Below the pieces are notes generated by a model that saw only the letters and a program-made list of their open reading frames with translations, did no database searches and had not been told where the DNA came from. DNA of 64,000 nt from JACKBK01 sp963707275 (lineage in GTDB: Bacteria > Chloroflexota > Anaerolineae > JAAEKA01): contig CAVPPH010000013.1 of the NCBI GenBank assembly GCA_963707275.1, forward strand, positions 62,001 through 126,000, read 5' to 3'. Positions 53,703 to 61,985 of the stretch are shown in pieces. The stretch's first letter is position 1. Every line of letters starts with the position of its first letter. Made by a program: the position numbers and the translations under genes.

Positions 53703-56700
53703 ATGACCGTTACACCGATCTCGCCCGGCTTCACCCACCTGCACGTCCATTCCCACTTCACACTGCTGGGCGCGACCGCTTCGCCGGCTGAGCTTGCGCA
53801 GCAGGCTGCCGCCGACGGGCTGACATCGCTGGCGTTGACTGACCGGGACGCGCTCTACGGCGCGGTGGTCTTCGACCGCGCCTGTCGGGAGGCTGGCATT
53901 CATCCGATCCTGGGGATGTCGGTCAGCGTCGCGCCGCCGGCCGAGTTGAACACCGACGACGGGCTGGGCGCAGACCGGTTGGTCTTGCTGGCGACCGGAC
54001 CGGCCGGCTATCGCTCGCTCTGCCGGCTTTCCTCCGAGATTCAGGCGTACCCCGACCGCGTCGAACGGGCCGCGCGCGGGCTGGACTGGGAGACGCTCAA
54101 AGCCAACCGCGCCGGGCTGATCTGTCTGTCGGGCGGGCGGCGCGGCTGGATGGAACGCTGTCTGCGGGCCGGCAATCGGGCCGCGGCTGTGCGCTATGCC
54201 GGACTGCTGGCCGGGCTGTACGATCAGCAAACGTGGCTGGCGCTGGAGATCCACCGGCCGGAGGATCAGGCGGTCGCTGCCGAGATCGCGGCCATCGGCC
54301 AGCGTTTTGGCATCCCGGCGGCCGCCGTGCAGCCGGTGTACGCGCTGGGACGCCAGGAGCGGTCACGCCTGAAATTGCTGGCGGCCATCGGCCAGAACTG
54401 CCGGCTGGACGAAGTGTTGCCCGGCGCGCTGGCCGACGGCGGCGACCCCGGCATCGACCTGCATTGGCTGAAGCCGGCCGAGGTCGCGGCACGCTTTGAA
54501 ACCCTGCCCGCTGCGCTGCAAGCGGCCGCCGACATCGCCGCGGCCTGCGGACCGGCCATCCCCGACGGGCGACCGATCTGGCCAGCGCTCAAGCTCGATC
54601 CGGACGAGATGCCTGACACAGCGCTGGCCGGCGCGGCCGAGGCAGGATTGCGGCGGCGCTTTGGCCAGCAGCCCGGCGAGGCGGCGCAGGCGCGCTTGCA
54701 GCGCGAGCTGGCAGCCATCGCTCGCCACGGTTTCTCGCCCCTCTTCCTGCTGGTGTCGGATGTGGTGCGTTTCGCGCGTGAGAACGCCATCCCGGTCAGC
54801 ACGCGCGGCAGCGTCGCCAACTCGCTGGTCGCCTACTGCATCGGCATCACCACCGTGGATCCGCTGGAGCACGACCTGCTCTTCGAGCGCTTCCTGAACC
54901 CGGCGCGGCGCAACCCGCCCGACATCGACCTCGACTTCTGCAGCCGGCGGCGCGACCGGGTGCTGGCCTACGTGCGTGACACCTACGGCGCCGAGCAGGT
55001 CGCGCTGGTGGCGACGGTCAGCACCATGCGCCCCAAGTCGGCGGTGCGCGAGACGGCCAAGGCCTTCGGGCTGAGCGAGGAAGCGGCCGGCAAGCTGGCC
55101 AAACTCGCACCAAGCCGCTGGCATCCCGACCCAAGACGCCGCTCGACGACGACGCTGGAGGATGTGGCCGCGACGCTGGGCGACCCGACCGAACGCCAGG
55201 TGCTGCTGGACGCCCGCGGGCTGGTGGGACAGCCCGACCACCTCAGCGTCCATCCGGGCGCGGTGATCATCACGCCCGGCCCGCTGACCGATGTGATGCC
55301 GGTGCAGTGGACGGCCAAAGGCTTCCTGATCTCGCAGTACGATCACCGCGATGTGGAAGCTATCGGCCTGCCCAAGATCGACCTGCTGGGCATCCGCGCG
55401 CTGACGGTGCTGGCCGACTCGGCTGATCTGGTGCGTCGCCATCTGGACGCGGGCTTCCGCCTCGAGGACATCCCGCTGGATGATCCGGCCACCGCGGCGG
55501 CGCTGGAACGGGGCGACACGATTGGTGTGTTCCAGTGCGATTCGTCGGGCGCGCAGCGCACGTTGCGCCAGCTCAAGGCGCGCTCGGTCAAGGATCTGGC
55601 CGTCGCCAACGCCTTTTTCAAGCCGGGGCCGGCGCTGGGCGGCATGGCGCGCCAGTTCGTGCTACGCTACCGGGGGGAGGCCCCGGTGACCTACCTGCAC
55701 CCGGCGCTGGAGCCGATCCTGGGGCGCACCAAGGGCGTGCTGATCTTCCAGGAGCAGATTCTGCGCATCGCGACCGAGATCGCCGGGCTGAGCTGGGCGC
55801 AGGCTGACCATCTTCGTCGCGGCATGAGCCACTTCGGCCGCGACGAGATGGCGGCGATGCAAACTGTCTTCGTGGCCGGCTGTATGCGTCCTGCACCCGA
55901 TGGCCCCGGCTTCACGCAACAGCAGGCGGCGACGCTGTGGGACCAGGTGTTGCCCTTCGCCGGCTACGGCTTCAACCAGGGCCACGCCACCGCCTACGCC
56001 GACGTCAGCTATCGCTCGACCTACATGCGCGTCCACTACCCGGCTCCGTTCTTTGCCGCTCGCCTGGCCAACTTCGGCGGCTACCACCACCCGGCCGTAT
56101 ACATGGCCGAAGCCCGTCGTCTCGGCATCCCCATCTACCCACCGCATGTCAACCACAGCGGGCGCAAGTTTACGTTGGAGGTGGGAGTAGGAAGGGAAAA
56201 GAGGGAAAGGAAGGAAAGGAGGGAAAGGGGGGAAACAAGGGAACTTGAGGAGCTGAAGGTTAGGGAGGAAGAGGAAAATGGAGAACATGAGTTGGCTGAA
56301 TGGATGCCAACGGGCCAGCAGGCAGAACATCCGGGTTTCCCTCCTTTCCCTCAGTTCCCCTCCGCCTCCCCCTCCCTCTGGATGGGCCTCTCCCAGGTGC
56401 GCGATCTGCGGCGGGCGACGGTGCGGGCGATTCTCAGCGAACGGCGCAGGCGACCTTTCCGCAGCCTGCGCGACCTGCTGAACCGGGTGGATTTGCAGGC
56501 CAAGGAGGCGCTGCATCTGGTGCAGTGTGGTGCGCTGGATGGGCTGGGAGCGTCACGCGCGGAGATGCTCGTGCAGCTTGACGACGTGCGCCGGGCGGGC
56601 AGCGTGTTACAAGCCAGCTTTGACTTCGACAGTGGGCCGGTGGTCGAGGAAACCGATGCGCAGCGGCTGGCGTGGGAGATGCATCTGTTGGGCTGGCCGG

Positions 56701-56993
56701 TCAGCGTGACGCCGCTGGACGCGCTGGAAGAGTTGCCGGCAGAACGCGTCGATCTGGCCAGCCTGCCGCAGATGACAGGCCAACTGGTCAGCGTGATCGG
56801 CTACCGGCTGCCAGGCTGGACTGGCGGCAAAGGCTTCTTTTTGGCAGACGGCCACACCTACGTCATCGCCATCGGCGACGAGTTGCAGCCCAACCCGCGA
56901 CCGTGGCAGCCGCTGCATGTGACGGGACGTTGGCGATCTGACCAGTATGGCACGGCCTGGTTCATTGCCAGCGGCTGGACGACACTTGGGTAG
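53703..56993 (+). CDS. dnaE2: Error-prone DNA polymerase III alpha-type subunit (DnaE2-like)
   Basis: The 1096-residue protein has an N-terminal PHP domain (HLHVHSHFTLLGATASPAELAQQAAADGLTSLALTDRDAL). The polymerase core follows with RGSVANSLVAYCIGITTVDPLEHDLLFERFLNP, the catalytic aspartates in PPDIDLDFCSRRRDRV, FFKPGPALGGMARQFV and YGFNQGHATAYADVSYRSTYMRVHYP. The C-terminal helix-hairpin-helix and OB-fold part has LLNRVDLQAKEALHLVQCGALDGLG. Length and single PHP/core order fit DnaE2/ImuC, used in damage-induced mutagenesis. Residues about 826-892 are an extra low-complexity segment (VGREKRERKERRERGETREL and proline-rich FPPFPQFPSASPS) encoded by an inserted word hairpin. No imuA/imuB genes are nearby. 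Confidence 0.88.
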   Translation: MTVTPISPGFTHLHVHSHFTLLGATASPAELAQQAAADGLTSLALTDRDALYGAVVFDRACREAGIHPILGMSVSVAPPAELNTDDGLGADRLVLLATGPAGYRSLCRLSSEIQAYPDRVERAARGLDWETLKANRAGLICLSGGRRGWMERCLRAGNRAAAVRYAGLLAGLYDQQTWLALEIHRPEDQAVAAEIAAIGQRFGIPAAAVQPVYALGRQERSRLKLLAAIGQNCRLDEVLPGALADGGDPGIDLHWLKPAEVAARFETLPAALQAAADIAAACGPAIPDGRPIWPALKLDPDEMPDTALAGAAEAGLRRRFGQQPGEAAQARLQRELAAIARHGFSPLFLLVSDVVRFARENAIPVSTRGSVANSLVAYCIGITTVDPLEHDLLFERFLNPARRNPPDIDLDFCSRRRDRVLAYVRDTYGAEQVALVATVSTMRPKSAVRETAKAFGLSEEAAGKLAKLAPSRWHPDPRRRSTTTLEDVAATLGDPTERQVLLDARGLVGQPDHLSVHPGAVIITPGPLTDVMPVQWTAKGFLISQYDHRDVEAIGLPKIDLLGIRALTVLADSADLVRRHLDAGFRLEDIPLDDPATAAALERGDTIGVFQCDSSGAQRTLRQLKARSVKDLAVANAFFKPGPALGGMARQFVLRYRGEAPVTYLHPALEPILGRTKGVLIFQEQILRIATEIAGLSWAQADHLRRGMSHFGRDEMAAMQTVFVAGCMRPAPDGPGFTQQQAATLWDQVLPFAGYGFNQGHATAYADVSYRSTYMRVHYPAPFFAARLANFGGYHHPAVYMAEARRLGIPIYPPHVNHSGRKFTLEVGVGREKRERKERRERGETRELEELKVREEEENGEHELAEWMPTGQQAEHPGFPPFPQFPSASPSLWMGLSQVRDLRRATVRAILSERRRRPFRSLRDLLNRVDLQAKEALHLVQCGALDGLGASRAEMLVQLDDVRRAGSVLQASFDFDSGPVVEETDAQRLAWEMHLLGWPVSVTPLDALEELPAERVDLASLPQMTGQLVSVIGYRLPGWTGGKGFFLADGHTYVIAIGDELQPNPRPWQPLHVTGRWRSDQYGTAWFIASGWTTLG
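56180..56379. repeat. Variable-word hairpin inserted in frame in the DnaE-type gene, word gggaaa
   Basis: Purine-rich gggaaa/ggaaagg words (56180-56275) and a pyrimidine arm of tttccctc/cctttccc (56333-56379) flank about 57 bases. It shares gagggaaaggaaggaaa exactly with the intergenic element at 1922-2040. The reading frame stays open through it. Confidence 0.8.
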
Positions 56994-57034
56994 TTTTCGC
57001 AATCCATCGCTGATGGCGCGGCGACCCTTGCACC

Positions 57035-58367
57035 TCAGTCAACCAACAAATCCCTGGTCTCCACGAATTGAATGCCGAGGTTCTCTAACTCGGACAGCAC
57101 CGGCTCGTAGATCTCCGGCACGACCGGCGTCTGCACGCCGGTCAGCGTGAGTTGGCCGGTCAGGATCAGCTTGACCGCGATAGCAGCCGGCAGGCCGACC
57201 GTGCGCGCCATCGACGTGTCGCCGAAGGGGATGCCGAAATCGACCATGGTCGAGGTCAGTTGCTCGCGGCGGTCGGGGAATTCGGCCTCGAAGATGTGTT
57301 TCAAGATCAGCATGTCGCGCTCGCCGGGTGCGTAGCGCATCCTGTCCAGCATAGCTGCGGTCAGCACGTCGATGGGTGAGCGGACGCCAGGGGGCAGCGG
57401 GTCGTCGCTGAGCAGTCCCAGCCACGCCAGGTTGTCCAGCACAGGCGAGTCGGGTGGCAGGTCGAGGTGTTCCGCCAGGTCGGCTCGCAAGTTACCGGTG
57501 CTTTCTACGAGACTGGCAGTGAACTGCGCAAACGTCATGTTGTCCGCCACCTCGTGCGCTGTCTCGTCCAGCATGCCGAGTTGAGCCAGCTTGCGCAGCG
57601 TCTGGCACCAGCCTTCGTTGCGCAGCGTGCCGCGGAAGAAGGTCTTCGGCGAGCTGATGCCGTAGGTTTCCATGTACGGCAGGCTGTCGCGATTTGGATA
57701 GCCGTCGTAGGCGATCTCCGTGCCCTCGACCACCACCGGCACCGTGACGTGATGATCGAACAGCTCGTCGCCGGGGATGTCAACCTCTTCGCCGCCCCAC
57801 AGGTAGTGCGCCGGGTTTTTGCCGGCCAGCAGCACACCGCGCGGACTCCAGGAGAACTTGTAGCCCAGCGGGTTGTCGTTGGCGTCAGGCGCGGGCAGTC
57901 CGCCGCACCACGACACGAAGCTGGTCACCTTTCCACCGTCGCGCTGCACCTGGTGGACGATGCGCATCGCGGTCATGTGGTCGATGCCGGGATCGACGCC
58001 GATCTCGTTCAGCAGGATCACGCCCGCCACCGCGCGCGGCTTCGTCCAGCGCGGTCATGGCCGGCTTGACGTAAGACGTGGTGACCATGTGGACACGGTT
58101 TGCAACGCACAGACGCGCGACGGTCGGGTGATAGGCGTAGGGCAGCAGGCTGACCGCCAGATCCGCGCCGCGGATCAGCGCTTCCAGCGCGGCCGGGTCG
58201 TCGGAATCGACGGCGACAGCGTGGCCGTTGGGGTGCCCCACGACCAGTTCTTCGGCCTTGCTGACCGTGCGGCTGGCGACGGTGACGTGAAAGTCGGGCT
58301 GGTCCAGCAGGTAGCGCACCAGCGCGCCGGCCACCATGCCCGCTCCGAAAACGACGATGTTTTTCAT
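57035..58367 (-). CDS. Saccharopine dehydrogenase, LYS9-like (one frameshift)
   Basis: The N-terminal part is a Rossmann fold (KNIVVFGAGMVAGALVRYLLDQPDFHVTVASRTVSKAEEL, DLAVSLLPYAYHPTVARLCVANRVHMVTTSYV). After a break near 58035 it continues with AGVILLNEIGVDPGIDHMTAM, SFVSWCGGLPAPDANDNPLGYKFSWSPRGVLLAGKNPAHYL and GYPNRDSLPYMETYGISSPKTFFRGTLR. These are signatures of saccharopine dehydrogenase (glutamate-forming), which splits saccharopine to 2-aminoadipate semialdehyde and glutamate. Corrected length is about 443 residues, the usual size. The gene follows the lysine-ketoglutarate reductase-like gene on the same strand. The two steps together convert lysine to the semialdehyde. Confidence 0.9.
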
Positions 58368-58390
58368 GGGGGAATGCCTTTCCTTCAATA

Positions 58391-58455
58391 GCTCGTACTC
58401 ATACTCCTACTCGTACTCGTTCGGAAAGAGTACGAGTACGGAGTACGAGTAGGAG
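58391..58455. repeat. Variable-word hairpin, word ctcgta (third copy)
   Basis: The left arm reads ctcgta, ctcata, ctccta, ctcgta, ctcg. The right arm reads gagtac, gagtac, ggagtac, gagtag. It has the shortest loop of the family (about 6 bases), between the two lysine-pathway genes. Confidence 0.78.
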
Positions 58456-58468
58456 CCGGAGACTGGGT

Positions 58469-59773
58469 TTACAAGTACTGTCTGAGATAGCGGTAATCGG
58501 GCGTCAACTCGCCGCGGTGGGTGATGACGGCACGTTTGATGGGCGCGGGCAAGGCCAGGTCCTCGAAAGGCGCAGTGTAATCGGCGGCGGCCAGGGCCGG
58601 GATGAACTCGGCCAGCACGCGGCTGAAGTCCTCGGACGCGTCGCGCGGCAGCTCGCTGGGCAGGATGTCCACCGCCATCACGACCACGCCGCTGCCCGCC
58701 ACGCCGTCGGTCGTTTCGTCCGTCAACGGGTCGTAGACGAAGGACGGCTCGCCCGGTTCGGTGGAGCGCACGGTCGCCTCGATCGCGCCGTCGATGTCGC
58801 AACTGATGTCGCCGATGACCCGCAGGCGCAGGCTGCCGGCGGCCAGTGCATCACGCAGATACGTTTTCGTCACCAGCCGCGGGTACTGCGGCGTCCAGTA
58901 GATCGCGTTGACCAGCACGTCGAGGTGTGGCAAATACTGCTCGAACGTGCCGCTGAACTCCGCGGGATGCTGGTAGTAGCGCTGCAAGTCGAACGGCTGG
59001 CCGGCCGTCAGCGACGCGGCGAGGTGCTCCTCGCGGAAGGTGGTCGCGTAGATCGCGTGGCTTGACGCGGCAGGATCGACGGCGAGGCCGGCCAGCTCGT
59101 CCGGCGTCACCTCCACGATCGGCAGGTGGCGCAGCACGTGCCAGACGCCGCGGGCGACGTTGCCGTAGCCGGCGACGCCGATGGTCAGCGGCGTGAGACC
59201 GGCCGGCAGGCCATCAGTGCGAATCGCTTCGGCAGCGGCGTCCACATCGACCAGCGCCTCCTCCAGATCATGGTACTCGCGTGGCTGGCGCAGCGCGGTG
59301 AACGGGTTGGCGATGCCTTGCCAGGCCAGGCGCTGGCCCAGCGCGCGCAGCGTTTCCAGCATCCCGGCGACGCCCGCGTGCCAGCCAAAGAAGATCAGCC
59401 GCCGGCCCGCCTCGTCAGTGATCTTTTCGTAGTCGATCAGCGTACAGCCCAGATCCAGCAGCCGCTGCAACATTGGCATGTTGAACGGCTGGCCCTTGAT
59501 GACGTGGGCGAAGAAGACGTAGGCCTGGCCGGGCAGGAAGACCTCTTTCGGGATTTCCTTGATGGCCAGCACGACCGGACACGCCGACAGGTCCTCGTCT
59601 ACTTGCGCGCCAGCCTGCCGGAACTCGTCGCCGGAGAAGGCGCGGATCGACGACGGTTGCACCCGCGTCTCGATGGCATGCCTGTGCAGAAGCTCGCGCG
59701 CGATAGCAGGCGTAACCGGCACGCGCCGCTCCCAGATGCTCTTGTCCTCCCGCCGCACACCGACGGTTGTCAT
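58469..59773 (-). CDS. Lysine-ketoglutarate reductase-like protein (saccharopine-forming, alanine-dehydrogenase fold)
   Basis: The 434-residue protein has the N-terminal alanine dehydrogenase/PNT fold (VGVRREDKSIWERRVPVTPAIARELL, VVLAIKEIPKEVFLPGQAYVFFAHVIKGQPFNMPMLQRLLDLGCTLIDYEKI). The nucleotide-binding half is ITIGVAGYGNVARGVWHVLRHLP-like. C-terminal features are VNAIYWTPQYPRLVTKTYL and RVIGDISCDIDGAIEATVRSTEPGEPSFVYDP, which match the LKR half of the bifunctional enzyme AASS. It should join lysine and 2-oxoglutarate to saccharopine. It is the first gene of a leftward pair with the LYS9-like gene, separated by a word hairpin. Confidence 0.9.
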   Translation of the reverse strand: MTTVGVRREDKSIWERRVPVTPAIARELLHRHAIETRVQPSSIRAFSGDEFRQAGAQVDEDLSACPVVLAIKEIPKEVFLPGQAYVFFAHVIKGQPFNMPMLQRLLDLGCTLIDYEKITDEAGRRLIFFGWHAGVAGMLETLRALGQRLAWQGIANPFTALRQPREYHDLEEALVDVDAAAEAIRTDGLPAGLTPLTIGVAGYGNVARGVWHVLRHLPIVEVTPDELAGLAVDPAASSHAIYATTFREEHLAASLTAGQPFDLQRYYQHPAEFSGTFEQYLPHLDVLVNAIYWTPQYPRLVTKTYLRDALAAGSLRLRVIGDISCDIDGAIEATVRSTEPGEPSFVYDPLTDETTDGVAGSGVVVMAVDILPSELPRDASEDFSRVLAEFIPALAAADYTAPFEDLALPAPIKRAVITHRGELTPDYRYLRQYL

Positions 59774-59796
59774 AGTTGATGCTCCTCAGTTATAAT
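59767..59796 (+). promoter_or_regulatory. Promoter of the phosphatase-like gene
   Basis: TTGTCA, 18 bases, TATAAT. It overlaps the first codons of the divergent lysine-ketoglutarate reductase gene, so the two may interfere. Confidence 0.45.
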
Positions 59797-59800
59797 CCGT

Positions 59801-59866
59801 CGCACCCGCGCAGGCGGGTGTTTACGTAACAAGATGATGGGATTCCCGCCGCCGCGGGAATGATGG
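59801..59866. repeat. Two small GC hairpins, REP-like
   Basis: cacccgcgcaggcgggtg with a T-run, then gattcccgccgccgcgggaat. The second resembles common REP-type inverted repeats. They lie in the leader of the phosphatase-like gene. Confidence 0.5.
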
Positions 59867-59875
59867 AGTGAACCA

Positions 59876-60325
59876 TTGGCATCTCTCGACTCGATCACCA
59901 ACTTCTTCCAGATCTTGCCGCTGGTTGGCACCGGCGGCCAGCCGACCGCGGACCAGTTTGGCGCCATTCGTGACGCGGGGTTTGAGCTGGTCGTCAACTT
60001 GGCGATGCACGACTCGACGGAGGCGCTTCCTGACGAAGCAGAGGTCGTCGCCAGTCTTGGCCTCGACTACTGCCACATTCCGGTTGTCTGGCTCAACCCG
60101 ACGCCGGAGGATTTGGTCCAGTTCTTTGCGGTCATGGATGCCAATCGTGACCGCAATGTCTTCGTTCACTGTGTGCTGAATTACCGTGTGTCCAGCTTCA
60201 TGTACCTTTACCGCGTGCTGATTCTCGGCGCTGATGAGGCATCTGCCCGCTGGGATCTGCTGTCGATCTGGGAGACGGACGCCCGCTGGGCGGCGTTCAT
60301 CGCGGCGGTGCTGTTGAGTTGGTAG
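59876..60325 (+). CDS. Protein-tyrosine-phosphatase-like (DUF442/DSP-type) protein
   Basis: The 149-residue protein resembles the small dual-specificity-phosphatase fold: FFQILPLVGTGGQPTADQFGAIRDAGFELVVNLAM and the P-loop VFVHCVLNYRVSSFMYLYR. Here the cysteine and arginine are separated by four residues, where the canonical CX5R has five. This is seen in the group of uncharacterised small phosphatase-like proteins. Activity is therefore uncertain. The start is a TTG codon at 59876 with GGAG 10 bases upstream. An ATG start would lose the conserved N-terminus. Confidence 0.75.
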   Translation: MASLDSITNFFQILPLVGTGGQPTADQFGAIRDAGFELVVNLAMHDSTEALPDEAEVVASLGLDYCHIPVVWLNPTPEDLVQFFAVMDANRDRNVFVHCVLNYRVSSFMYLYRVLILGADEASARWDLLSIWETDARWAAFIAAVLLSW

Positions 60326-60341
60326 TTACGGCTTCAACGGA

Positions 60342-61985
60342 TCACTTCAACAACAGCAGCAACACCTGCGCCATTACGATTTTGGTGACGGTGGCGATGG
60401 GGAAGAGTAGTGCGTAGCCGGTGTTGGGCATCTCGTCCTCCGACTGCTCCAGCGCGAAGCCCAGTACCGCGGGCTGGGTATGCACGCCGGCCAGCATACC
60501 GGTCAGCAAGCCGTAGGGGATTTTGAGCACCTTGTAGCCAATCACCATGATCGAGACTGACACGGTCAACGTGATGAGCGCGCCGGCGATGAAGAGGGTC
60601 AACCCGTTGCCGCCGCCCAGAGTCTGCACGAAGGTGTAGCCGGAACGCAGACCGATGCTGGCCAGCAGCAGGATCAGGCCGATCTGGCGCACCGTCAGGT
60701 TCGCGCTGTAGGGCAGCGTCCAGACGATCGGTCCGGTGCGACGCAACGAACCCAATACCAGCCCGGCGATCAGCGGCCCCAGCGCGTTGCCCAGCTTGAA
60801 GCTCGCCCCGCCCGGCAGCGGGATGGTGATCATGCCGATCAGCAGGCCGATACTGAGCCCCAGCCCCAGAGCCAGCAGGTCGATCTCGCTCAGCGCCTTG
60901 TAGGAGTCGCCGAAGAAGAGCGAAACGTCATCCATTCGCTCGCGCGGCGCGACCACCCGCACCCGGTCGCCCAGCTCCAGCACGGTGCTGCTTTCGGCCA
61001 GCAAGTCCACGTCGCCGCGACGTACGCGCGTCACAATAGCGCCGTATTCCTGGGGCAATCTCAAGTCGCCCAGTTGCCGCCCGGCGATCTTCTGACTGGA
61101 GACGAACACCCGCCGGAAGTCGTAGTGGCTGCGATCCAGCTCGAGGTGGTAGTCGGTCAGTTCGCCCAGCGCGGCCACCACGACATCGACATCCTCCGGC
61201 GCCCCGACGACGCTCACCAGATCGCCTGTCTGGAGGACCGTGGTGCCGGTCGCCAGCGTCTCGTCGTCCCCGCGCTGCAAGCGGGCGAATACGACGTGCC
61301 AATGGTGCTGTACCACCAGTTGTTGGATCGACTGGCCGATGACGGCAGGCTGGGTAACGCGCACGGTGCGGTTGTAGAGCTCTTGCTCCACCAGATAGAT
61401 GCCGCGCAGCCGGCGGGCCTCACCGCGGTAATCGATGCGCCAGACGCGCTGCAAGACGTAGCTGGTCAGGATCACGCCCAGGACGCCCATGGGATAGGCC
61501 ACGGAGTAGCCGACTGTCGGCTCGTTGGCCATCTGCTGGGCGACGCCTGCGGGCGCGGTGTTGGTGATGGTGTCGATGACGCTGGCCAGCGCGGGGGTGT
61601 TGGTCAGCGCGCCGGCATACAGGCCGGAGGTCACCGTGCCCGGCAGTCGCAACGCGAAGTGCTCGATTGTGGCAATCAGCGCGGCGATGACCAGCACCGT
61701 GACGGCAAAAAGATTGTCGCGCAGCCCTTTGCTCTTGAACGAGGCAAAGAAGCCCGGCCCGCTGGTCAGCCCGACGGTGTAGACAAAAAGCACCAGCCCC
61801 AGCTCGAAAAGCGACTGCGGTATCTTGAGGTTCGGATCCAGCGCGCCGACCGCCAGTCCAACGAACAGCACCGCAGCCACGCCCAGGCTGGCGCCCTTGA
61901 TGCGTATCCGGCCAATGGCGTAGCCGACCGCGGAGACCAGGAAAAGCAGCAGCAGCGAGCTTTCGATCAGTGTGTTAATGATCAT
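60342..61985 (-). CDS. YidE/AAE-family transporter with two RCK_C domains
   Basis: The 547-residue membrane protein has two blocks of about five to six helices (residues 1-190 and 375-547). Between them lie two TrkA_C/RCK_C domains (IYLVEQELYNRTVRVTQPAVIGQSI and VFVSSQKIAGRQLGDLRLPQEYGAIVTRVRRGD). It has the YidE-duplication motifs GPGFFASFKSKG, YAGALTNTPALASVI and LLTGMLAGVHTQPAVLGFA. The family includes the aspartate:alanine exchanger AspT. It probably exchanges carboxylates or amino acids. The start at 61985 overlaps the upstream GNAT gene by 4 bases, so both are made from one message. Confidence 0.88.
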   Translation of the reverse strand: MIINTLIESSLLLLFLVSAVGYAIGRIRIKGASLGVAAVLFVGLAVGALDPNLKIPQSLFELGLVLFVYTVGLTSGPGFFASFKSKGLRDNLFAVTVLVIAALIATIEHFALRLPGTVTSGLYAGALTNTPALASVIDTITNTAPAGVAQQMANEPTVGYSVAYPMGVLGVILTSYVLQRVWRIDYRGEARRLRGIYLVEQELYNRTVRVTQPAVIGQSIQQLVVQHHWHVVFARLQRGDDETLATGTTVLQTGDLVSVVGAPEDVDVVVAALGELTDYHLELDRSHYDFRRVFVSSQKIAGRQLGDLRLPQEYGAIVTRVRRGDVDLLAESSTVLELGDRVRVVAPRERMDDVSLFFGDSYKALSEIDLLALGLGLSIGLLIGMITIPLPGGASFKLGNALGPLIAGLVLGSLRRTGPIVWTLPYSANLTVRQIGLILLLASIGLRSGYTFVQTLGGGNGLTLFIAGALITLTVSVSIMVIGYKVLKIPYGLLTGMLAGVHTQPAVLGFALEQSEDEMPNTGYALLFPIATVTKIVMAQVLLLLLK

